This document shows, one piece after another, positions 1-5,101 of a stretch of DNA of 5,824 bases (positions are counted from its first letter, which is position 1; each line of letters starts with the position of its first letter). The notes below the pieces were generated by a model. It was not told where the DNA came from and searched no databases. It saw only the letters and a list, made by a program, of their open reading frames with translations. This DNA comes from Acidobacteriota bacterium (GTDB lineage Bacteria > Acidobacteriota > UBA6911 > RPQK01 > JADFOI01), in the NCBI GenBank assembly GCA_027295745.1, contig JAPUKI010000160.1, forward strand, positions 1 to 5,824. Reading direction: 5' to 3'. The position numbers and the translations under genes are program-made.

Positions 1-29
1 CACGAAACTTGTAAGAGGAGCCAGTAAAA

Positions 30-77
30 GTGTAAAGGCCTGGCACAAGTTGTTAACCATGTGCTGGCACTTTACAC
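30..77. promoter_or_regulatory. Imperfect inverted repeat, candidate operator or leader hairpin
   Basis: GTGTAAAG (30-37) pairs perfectly with CTTTACAC (70-77), and GCACA (43-47) pairs with TGTGC (60-64) around the same centre (53.5). A symmetric 5-by-5 mismatched segment separates the two stems, and a 12-nt loop lies in the middle. The loop contains the palindrome GTTAAC (52-57), which is also the core of the E. coli TrpR operator. It lies upstream of a TrpR-family gene, so an operator is a reasonable inference. An RNA hairpin would require a promoter further upstream. No T-run follows, so a simple intrinsic terminator is unlikely. Confidence 0.4.
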
Positions 78-139
78 CTGCAGGCCGCTCCCAGATTCTC
101 CAAATTCCAAGGACCGGAAGGTTGGAGGCACTTGTGCCA
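41..139. repeat. Long-spaced 10-bp perfect inverted repeat
   Basis: TGGCACAAGT at 41-50 is the exact reverse complement of ACTTGTGCCA at 130-139, with 79 nt between. The first copy overlaps the inner stem of the 30-77 dyad, so pairing with the distal copy would compete with that dyad if the region were transcribed. A further pair, GGCCTG (37-42) with CAGGCC (81-86), is another alternative. Function is unknown. Confidence 0.5.
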
Positions 140-144
140 AGCCG

Positions 145-193
145 CCTCAGACCTCAGACCTCAGACCTCAGACCTCAGACCTCAGACCTCAGT
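145..193. repeat. Heptanucleotide tandem repeat, 7 copies of CCTCAGA
   Basis: Six perfect head-to-tail copies of CCTCAGA run from 145 to 186, followed by a seventh (CCTCAGT, 187-193). The array ends 9 nt before the promoter-like TTGACT. Seven-base units can vary in number by replication slippage, and each change would shift upstream elements by 7 bp relative to the promoter. Heptanucleotide arrays of this general kind are known from cyanobacterial genomes (STRR repeats), but this unit is not one I can assign to a named family. Confidence 0.95.
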
Positions 194-202
194 CCTTTCT
201 CC

Positions 203-231
203 TTGACTGCTGTGTTTTAGTGTGTTAAAAC
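203..231 (+). promoter_or_regulatory. Putative sigma-70-type promoter of the his operon
   Basis: TTGACT (203-208) matches 5 of 6 bases of the -35 consensus. TAAAAC (226-231), 17 bp further on, matches 4 of 6 of the -10 consensus. Transcription would begin near 238, the A of the regulator's ATG, implying a leaderless or nearly leaderless message. This agrees with the lack of a Shine-Dalgarno sequence before that ATG. The -10 match is modest, and an upstream promoter through the dyad region is not excluded. Confidence 0.35.
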
Positions 232-237
232 GTTAGC

Positions 238-546
238 ATGGAACGAGAGTTGGAGACCGATTCGAGTGTGCAGGAGTTGTTCGAGGCCATTGCGGGCCTC
301 AAGGACCCGGCCGAGTGTGCCCGCTTCTTTCGGGACTTGTGCACTCTGCCCGAGTTGAAAGCCATGGCCGAGCGATGGGAAGTCGCTGGGATGGTGTCTG
401 AGAATATCCCTTACCGAGAGATTAGCGTTCGCACAGGTGCGAGTACGGCCACCATTACCCGTATTGCCCACTGGGTGAATTATGGTGAGGGGGGATACCG
501 GTTGATGCTGGAGCGCGCAGAGAAACGAGAGAAGAGGAAAAGATGA
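238..546 (+). CDS. yerC: YerC/YecD-family TrpR-like transcriptional regulator
   Basis: A 102-residue DNA-binding protein of the TrpR superfamily, probably a dimeric repressor acting at the his operon. Visible family features are the helical N-terminal part with LFEAIAGLKD and a RFFRDLCTLPEL segment (about 29-40), then the helix-turn-helix at about 57-82 (IPYREISVRTGASTATITR), and the characteristic NYGEGGYRLML close to the end, followed by a basic tail. Length is normal for the family. ATG 238 is the first start after an in-frame TAA at 226-228, and it preserves the whole domain; no Shine-Dalgarno is present. The stop overlaps the hisG start (ATGA), so the two are translationally coupled. Proteins of this family have been proposed as histidine-biosynthesis regulators in Firmicutes (HisR); position here supports that role, but ligand and operator are inferred. 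Confidence 0.88.
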   Translation: MERELETDSSVQELFEAIAGLKDPAECARFFRDLCTLPELKAMAERWEVAGMVSENIPYREISVRTGASTATITRIAHWVNYGEGGYRLMLERAEKREKRKR

Positions 547-1421
547 AGTTAGAGGGTGAGAACTTAAAAATTACGGTGCAGAAAACGGGCCGCTTGGCGG
601 AGCCTTCCAGGCAAATGCTCCAGTCCATTGGCCTGGATTTTGAGTCTGACGAAGGACGATTATTCTCACCGTGCCTGAATTTCCCACTGGACATCCTTTT
701 TCTGCGTGACGACGACATTCCGGAGTACGTTCAGGATGGGATCACTGACCTTGGCATCGTGGGACTGAATGTTGTCCAGGAAAAGGCTGCCCAGGTGGTC
801 CAACTGGATGCTCTCGGTTTTGGGACCTGCACTCTGTCGATTGCTGTGCCCAAAAACAGCTCTTTTCAAAGTGTCTACGACCTGAAGAATAAGAGAATCG
901 CCACTTCTCATCCTCGAATACTGGAAAGCTTTCTTGAGAGAAAGAAGGTCAAGGCTCGCATTATTGAGATTAGTGGTTCGGTAGAAATCACCCCAAGTCT
1001 TGGTGTGGCCGACAGCATTTGTGATTTGGTTTCAACAGGAAGCACTTTGCGCATCAACGAGCTGCGGCCGATTGAGATCGTTCTCAAGTCAGAAGCTTTT
1101 TTAATTGCCAATGCCCGATCTCTGCAAGACCGCACACGCCAAGAGCTGACCGAACGGCTTCGGGTGCGCTTTCAGGCACACCTCAGAGCCCGCAGGACGA
1201 AATATGTGATGATGAATGCGCCCAAAGGGGCTCTGGAAGAGATCAAGCGTATCTTGCCTGGAATGAGAAGTCCCACTGTTGTGCCCTTGGCCGAAAGGGA
1301 CATGCTGGCCATTCACTCCGCGGTGCCAGAAGAGCTTTTCTGGGATGTCATCGAAAAGCTGAGGAAAGCCGGTGCTTCCGACATTCTGGTCGTCCCCATA
1401 GAGAAGATGGTGACGGATTGA
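543..1421 (+). CDS. hisG: ATP phosphoribosyltransferase, long form (HisG-L)
   Basis: Cytoplasmic enzyme of the committed step: ATP + PRPP to N1-(5-phosphoribosyl)-ATP and pyrophosphate. The 292 residues match the long, hexameric form that carries its own regulatory domain and needs no HisZ. Visible motifs are QKTGRL (13-18), RDDDIPEYVQDGITDLGIVG (55-74), the SGSVEITPSLGVAD segment (144-157) and the PRPP-binding loop DLVSTGSTLR (161-170). The C-terminal ACT-like domain (about 218-292, with KYVMMNAP and the end SDILVVPIEKMV) is where histidine binds for feedback inhibition in this family. The sequence resembles the E. coli type through its whole length. The start ATG overlaps the regulator's TGA, with GAGG (534-537) as ribosome-binding site; the stop overlaps the hisD start. 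No key motif is missing. Confidence 0.97.
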   Translation: MKLEGENLKITVQKTGRLAEPSRQMLQSIGLDFESDEGRLFSPCLNFPLDILFLRDDDIPEYVQDGITDLGIVGLNVVQEKAAQVVQLDALGFGTCTLSIAVPKNSSFQSVYDLKNKRIATSHPRILESFLERKKVKARIIEISGSVEITPSLGVADSICDLVSTGSTLRINELRPIEIVLKSEAFLIANARSLQDRTRQELTERLRVRFQAHLRARRTKYVMMNAPKGALEEIKRILPGMRSPTVVPLAERDMLAIHSAVPEELFWDVIEKLRKAGASDILVVPIEKMVTD

Positions 1422-2725
1422 AATCCTATCGACTGGCAGAGCTGAGCCACGAGTTTCTCAAAGAGTTGTGCTGGCGCAATCCCATTGCTGATCCTTCAGT
1501 GATGAAAACCTGCCGCAGTATTTTCGATGATGTCTCTCGACTGGGTGATGAAGCCATTCGGGAGTGTACGCGTCGCTTTGACGGCGTGGATCTGACGGAA
1601 CTTCGAGTCTCCAGTCAGGAGTTTTCTCAGGCCAAAGAGGGCGTCTCGAGCCCGGCCGTGAAGGCGTTGGAAAGGGCGGCACAAAACATCCGGAAGTTTC
1701 ACGCTGCCCAGCAGTTTTCCGAAGAGCCGGTAGAGGTCGAGCCGGGAGTCCGTTGTTGGCGAGAAGCACGAGCCATTGAGTCAGTCGGACTCTATGTCCC
1801 TGGCGGGAATGCGGTTCTCCCTTCCACTGTTCTCATGCTCGGAATTCCTGCTCGATTGGCCGGTTGTCGAGGGATCCAATTGTGTGTACCTCCTCGCCAG
1901 GACGGAACCGTGTCCCCTGAAGTGCTGCTTGCCGCACAAATCACGGGTCTCAGCCAGGTTTTTAAGATAGGCGGTGCGCAGGCCATTGCCGCCATGGCTC
2001 TGGGAACCGAGACGGTCCCCAGAGTGGATAAAATTGTGGGTCCCGGGAATCGCTGGGTCCAGACGGCTAAATTACTGGCTGTGCTCAAAGGGGTTGCCAT
2101 TGACATGGTGGCTGGTCCAACCGAAGTTCTGGTCATTGCCGATGATTCGGCCTCTCCTCAACTGATCGCCAGTGACCTGATCTCTCAGGCTGAACACGGA
2201 AGCGACAGTCGGGCCATCTTGGTATCGACCTCAAGGGAGGTTCTGAAGGAAGTGATCCAGCTTGTGGAGCACCAGGTCCAAGATCTACCCCGCAGGGACT
2301 TTGCCTCGAAGGCGCTGGGCGGAAGTTTTGCTCTGCTGGCGCAGTCCATGGATGCAGCCTTCGATTTCGCCAATCTGTATGCTCCTGAGCACTTGATTTT
2401 GCATCTGGAAGCCCCCAGGAGATGGATGAAGCAGGTTCAAAGCGCCGGATCGGTCTTTCTGGGCGCCTGGTCCCCTGAAGTTGCCGGGGACTACGCTTCC
2501 GGGACCAATCACACGCTGCCCACCTCGGGTCTCGCACAGGCCTTTTCGGGCGTGTCTCTGGATACCTTTGTCAAGAAGATTACTTTCCAGGAATTAACTC
2601 AAAAAGGGCTTCGGGAACTCGCTCCCACCTTGGAAGTCTTGGCCGAATTGGAGGGACTGGAGGGGCATCGGCGTGCAGTTCGCGCCAGGCTAGGAGATAG
2701 GGGACCGCTGACAGCTGACAACTGA
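1418..2725 (+). CDS. hisD: Histidinol dehydrogenase
   Basis: Zinc- and NAD-dependent enzyme of the last two steps, L-histidinol to histidinal to histidine. All expected active-site residues are visible: zinc ligands Gln257 and His260 (SQAEHGSDS), Asp358 (GDYASGTNH) and His417 (LEGHRRAV), and the catalytic Glu324-His325 pair (YAPEHL). The VGPGNRWVQTAK segment (207-218) belongs to the cofactor region. The start is TTG 1418, in a TTGA overlap with the hisG stop; no other start codon upstream is in frame, and the next ATG (codon 29) would remove conserved N-terminal sequence. The family normally ends just after the LEGHxxAVxxRL motif. Here about ten extra residues follow, and the last five (LTADN) plus the TGA are read from a heptanucleotide repeat array, so the native 3' end seems to have been overwritten or extended by repeat DNA. 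435 residues is otherwise a usual length. Confidence 0.97.
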   Translation: MKSYRLAELSHEFLKELCWRNPIADPSVMKTCRSIFDDVSRLGDEAIRECTRRFDGVDLTELRVSSQEFSQAKEGVSSPAVKALERAAQNIRKFHAAQQFSEEPVEVEPGVRCWREARAIESVGLYVPGGNAVLPSTVLMLGIPARLAGCRGIQLCVPPRQDGTVSPEVLLAAQITGLSQVFKIGGAQAIAAMALGTETVPRVDKIVGPGNRWVQTAKLLAVLKGVAIDMVAGPTEVLVIADDSASPQLIASDLISQAEHGSDSRAILVSTSREVLKEVIQLVEHQVQDLPRRDFASKALGGSFALLAQSMDAAFDFANLYAPEHLILHLEAPRRWMKQVQSAGSVFLGAWSPEVAGDYASGTNHTLPTSGLAQAFSGVSLDTFVKKITFQELTQKGLRELAPTLEVLAELEGLEGHRRAVRARLGDRGPLTADN

Positions 2726-2784
2726 CAGCTGACAAAAGACAAAAAACAACTGACCACAGACCACTTGAAACCTGGAACTTGAAA
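2708..2784 (+). repeat. Heptanucleotide repeat array between hisD and hisC
   Basis: The sequence has a 7-bp period for 11 units. Four alternating CTGACAG/CTGACAA units (2708-2735) are followed by degenerate AAGACAA, AAAACAA, CTGACCA and CAGACCA, and then CTTGAAA, CCTGGAA, CTTGAAA (2764-2784), one base before the hisC ATG. It starts inside hisD, whose TGA (2723-2725) lies in the third unit, and it fills the whole 60-nt hisD-hisC gap. Each CTGACAN unit contains TGA, and 7 is not a multiple of 3, so three consecutive units place a stop in every frame. The hisC ribosome-binding region also falls in it; only a weak GGA (2774-2776) is visible. Confidence 0.9.
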
Positions 2785-2785
2785 C

Positions 2786-3838
2786 ATGGACGTTACAGGA
2801 CTCATTAGACCCAATATCTTGTCACTAGAGCCGTATCACTCTGCCCGGGAGAAAATTCAAGAAGGTATTTTGCTCGATGCCAACGAAAGTCCCTACACTC
2901 AGGAGTGGCAAGGTATCGGATTGAACCGCTATCCAGACCCCTATCAGAGGAAGCTGCGCTCGGCCATTGCTCAATACCTGGGGGTGAGGATGGACAACGT
3001 TCTGGCAGGAGCGGGTTCCGATGAGGTTCTGGACTGGATTTTTAAGGTGTTTTGCCAACCCGGAAAAGACCGCGTTGCCGTTGCCGAGCCGACCTACGGG
3101 ATGTACCGAGTGACAGCCAACATCTTTGGCATTCCCTGTTTTGAGTTTCCCTTCGACAAGAGATTCGACTTCAGTGCTGAGCGGTTCCTGGAAGTGGTTC
3201 CCGCCCACACGAAGGTTCTGTTTTTGTGCTCACCCAACAATCCCACTGGGAACTTGCTGGATCGCGACGAGATTCTCCAGCTCTCGCGAAAATGGGAGAA
3301 GATCGTGGTGGTCGACGAGGCTTACATCGAGTTTGCAGAGCACTCTTCGCTGGTAGCTGATCTGGATGGGATTCCCAATCTGATTGTTCTCAGAACCCTG
3401 TCAAAAGCCTTTGGACGAGCGGGAATTCGCCTTGGCTATGCGGTCGCTTCCCCAGAGGTTATTGCTCATTTCTTGAAGGTAAAGGCTCCCTATAACTTGA
3501 GTACTCTAACAATGGAGAACGGCTGCCAGGTGCTCGGTGAGTCTGAAAACCAGTTACGCCGGGTTCAGGAGATTCGAAGGGAGCGTGAGAGAGTGGCCGC
3601 CCAGCTGAGAGAAATACCCCAAATCGAACAGGTCTTTTCTTCTCAGACCAACTTTTTACTTTTTCGTTCTCCCCAGGCCTCTCTGATTTGCGACCGGCTT
3701 CTGGAGAAGCAGATAGTTGTGCGAGACCGAAGTTCGCTAACCGGGCTGGTCAATTGTATTCGAGTGAGTATAGGGACCTCATCAGAGAATGATTTGTTTC
3801 TCGATGAATTGCAAAGAATTGTGAAGGGAAATTTATGA
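2786..3838 (+). CDS. hisC: Histidinol-phosphate aminotransferase
   Basis: PLP enzyme of the aspartate aminotransferase fold (class II family) converting imidazole-acetol phosphate and glutamate to histidinol phosphate and 2-oxoglutarate. In the 350 residues one sees LDANESP (30-36), the RYPDP segment (48-52), AGAGSDEVL (74-82) for cofactor phosphate binding, SPNNPTG (149-155), VDEAY with the PLP-nitrogen Asp177 and Tyr180, and the Schiff-base lysine Lys207 in TLSKAFG. Arg215 in GIRLGY and the substrate-carboxylate-type Arg326 in IRVSIGT complete the set. Length is normal. The gene begins directly after the heptanucleotide array and has no convincing Shine-Dalgarno, unlike several of its neighbours. 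Its TGA overlaps the hisB ATG. Related aminotransferases share the fold; the his context makes HisC the firm choice. Confidence 0.96.
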   Translation: MDVTGLIRPNILSLEPYHSAREKIQEGILLDANESPYTQEWQGIGLNRYPDPYQRKLRSAIAQYLGVRMDNVLAGAGSDEVLDWIFKVFCQPGKDRVAVAEPTYGMYRVTANIFGIPCFEFPFDKRFDFSAERFLEVVPAHTKVLFLCSPNNPTGNLLDRDEILQLSRKWEKIVVVDEAYIEFAEHSSLVADLDGIPNLIVLRTLSKAFGRAGIRLGYAVASPEVIAHFLKVKAPYNLSTLTMENGCQVLGESENQLRRVQEIRRERERVAAQLREIPQIEQVFSSQTNFLLFRSPQASLICDRLLEKQIVVRDRSSLTGLVNCIRVSIGTSSENDLFLDELQRIVKGNL

Positions 3839-4431
3839 GCCAACGCACTGCATCAGTCAAAAGAGAGACACGTGAAACCAAAATTGAGATTGATTTGAAT
3901 CTGGACGGCCAAGGCAACTGCACCTGCCGAGTCGGTCTGGGGTTTCTCGAGCACATGCTCGAACTGTTGGCAGCTCATGCCCGCATCGATCTGAAGATAC
4001 AGGCTCAGGGTGATGTGCAAGTGGATGATCATCATCTCACGGAGGATCTGGGAATTACGTTAGGCCAGGCCATCGATAAGGCTCTTGGAACGAAAAAGGG
4101 AATAGAGAGATATGGGTTCGTACTGCTCCCCATGGATGAAGTCTTGGTTGCCGTGGCTGTGGACTTGGGGGGGCGCTTTGCTTTTTGCTGTAACTACCGT
4201 CCCCAAAGGGAGCTCATCGGCGATCTTTCTACTGAGTTGATACCTCACTTTTTTAGATCCCTGGCCGTCGCTGCAAAGTGCAATCTGCATTTCAAGTTTC
4301 TTAATCGGGGCGAGAATGAACACCATCGTATTGAGGCAATGTTCAAAGGCTTCGCGAGATCGCTACGGATGGCCGTTCACATTGACCGCGAGGCGAAAGG
4401 GCAGATTCCATCCACCAAGGGAGTGCTGTGA
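3835..4431 (+). CDS. hisB: Imidazoleglycerol-phosphate dehydratase, monofunctional
   Basis: Manganese enzyme removing water from IGP to give imidazole-acetol phosphate. The 198 residues contain only the dehydratase domain; there is no N-terminal HAD-type histidinol-phosphatase as in the E. coli fusion. Metal-binding histidine clusters are visible as EHML (His40), AAH (His48), DDHHLTED (His66, His67, Glu70), PHFFRSLA (His138) and ENEHHRIEA (His163, His164, Glu167), and the end PSTKGVL is the family signature. Small departures are GFLEHM where Asp is usual in place of Glu, and DLGGRF where DLSGRP is usual. Neither removes a known ligand. AAGGGAA (3824-3830) serves as ribosome-binding site and the start overlaps the hisC stop, suggesting coupling. 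A 62-nt hairpin-rich gap follows. Confidence 0.96.
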   Translation: MSQRTASVKRETRETKIEIDLNLDGQGNCTCRVGLGFLEHMLELLAAHARIDLKIQAQGDVQVDDHHLTEDLGITLGQAIDKALGTKKGIERYGFVLLPMDEVLVAVAVDLGGRFAFCCNYRPQRELIGDLSTELIPHFFRSLAVAAKCNLHFKFLNRGENEHHRIEAMFKGFARSLRMAVHIDREAKGQIPSTKGVL

Positions 4432-4493
4432 GTTCGTGCCAAGTCGGCACCTGAGGTGCCTCCCACGCACGGAGGCAGGGAAGTACGAGACTA
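4432..4493 (+). promoter_or_regulatory. Three overlapping hairpins in the hisB-hisH gap
   Basis: Three perfect stems share sequence. GTGCC (4436-4440) pairs with GGCAC (4446-4450) over a 5-nt loop. GGCACC (4446-4451) pairs with GGTGCC (4455-4460) over TGA. TGCCTCC (4457-4463) pairs with GGAGGCA (4471-4477) over a 7-nt loop. The second stem excludes both others, so the RNA has two alternative states: hairpins 1 plus 3, or hairpin 2. No T-run follows, so this is not an ordinary terminator. The third stem sequesters GGAGG (4471-4475), 18 nt before the hisH ATG. Possible roles are RNA stability, translation control or simply a repeated palindromic element. Confidence 0.5.
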
Positions 4494-5099
4494 ATGATCG
4501 TCGTTATCGACTACAAAGCTGGCAATCTCTACAACGTAGGGAATGCCCTGAAGTATCTGAAAGCGGAATTTGTTTTCTCGGGTGATCCGGCCGTCGTGAT
4601 CCGGGCCGATAAGGTTATTCTACCGGGGGTAGGATCGGCCAGAGCTGCCATGGATTCTTTGGCTGCCCAGGATCTTGTGCAAGTGCTGCAGCGCCTTCGA
4701 GTTCCTTTCTTGGGGATTTGCCTGGGACTTCAACTCCTATTCGAGGTTTCTGAGGAGGACAATACGCAGTGTCTGGGTATTCTTCCGGGAGCGGTCCGTC
4801 GGTTCAACAGCTCTCAAGTCAAAGTTCCTCACATAGGTTGGAATCAGGTCGTAGGCGTGGGTGGTTTCTCCCAACCGCCTCCGAGTCTCCTCCAAGACAT
4901 TTCCGAGGAGAGTTTCTTCTACTTTGTTCACAGCTATTTTGCTCCCTTAGTGGATTCTGTCACCTTGGGCCAAACCGAATACGGAAACTGGTTTGGGTCG
5001 CTGGTGGTGCAGGATAACTTTTACGGGGTGCAGTTTCATCCCGAAAGATCAGGAGAAGTCGGTCTCAAAGTGCTTCAGAATTTTCTGGAGGTTCAATAG
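4494..5099 (+). CDS. hisH: Imidazole glycerol phosphate synthase, glutaminase subunit
   Basis: Class I glutamine amidotransferase that hydrolyses glutamine and channels ammonia to HisF, with which it forms the heterodimer making IGP and AICAR from PRFAR. The 201 residues hold the full catalytic triad: nucleophile Cys76 in GICLGLQLLFE, His182 and Glu184 in FHPERS. Also present are the oxyanion-region PGVGS (44-48), the HisH-specific KVPHIGWN (110-117) and YFVHSYF (143-149). GICLGLQ has Leu where Met is more common, and HPERS has Arg for Lys, both conservative. The ATG start gives the family's N-terminus (MIVVIDYKAGNL). The nearest ribosome-binding candidate, AGGGAAG (4477-4483), sits just after a hairpin. 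hisA starts 2 nt after the TAG. Confidence 0.96.
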   Translation: MIVVIDYKAGNLYNVGNALKYLKAEFVFSGDPAVVIRADKVILPGVGSARAAMDSLAAQDLVQVLQRLRVPFLGICLGLQLLFEVSEEDNTQCLGILPGAVRRFNSSQVKVPHIGWNQVVGVGGFSQPPPSLLQDISEESFFYFVHSYFAPLVDSVTLGQTEYGNWFGSLVVQDNFYGVQFHPERSGEVGLKVLQNFLEVQ

Positions 5100-5101
5100 C
5101 C

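Larger units (their letters stand above)
1..237. other. Non-coding region upstream of the his operon
   Basis: No gene is supportable here. The + strand is open in one frame from position 2 to a TAG at 218-220, but that frame has no recognisable family, its only ATG (59) lacks a ribosome-binding site, and its second half is translated tandem repeat. The stretch holds an imperfect dyad (30-77), a perfect 10-bp inverted repeat (41-50 with 130-139), a 6-bp inverted repeat (37-42 with 81-86), a heptanucleotide array (145-193) and a promoter-like pair (203-231). A short reading frame ending with TAA at 25-27 could be the tail of an upstream gene, but eight codons are too few to judge. Confidence 0.7.

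Noticed and set aside
41..81. Sigma-54-type promoter suggested by two TGGCAC boxes (41-46, 65-70)
   Set aside because: Neither has the required GC at the correct -12 spacing.
71..99. Promoter with TTTACA as -35
   Set aside because: The -10 position 17 bp further reads GATTCT, a poor match; the pair at 203-231 is better.
145..193. CRISPR array
   Set aside because: Units are 7 bp with no spacers; it is a simple tandem repeat.
2..220. Open + strand frame with ATG at 59 (53 codons)
   Set aside because: No ribosome-binding site, no recognisable family, and its latter half is merely translated 7-bp repeat (21-nt, seven-residue period).
1792..2537. Long minus-strand open frames inside hisD
   Set aside because: They are antisense shadows of a strongly conserved gene with no family resemblance of their own.
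4432..4493. Intrinsic terminator ending transcription after hisB
   Set aside because: No T-run follows any of the stems, and the his genes continue directly afterwards.
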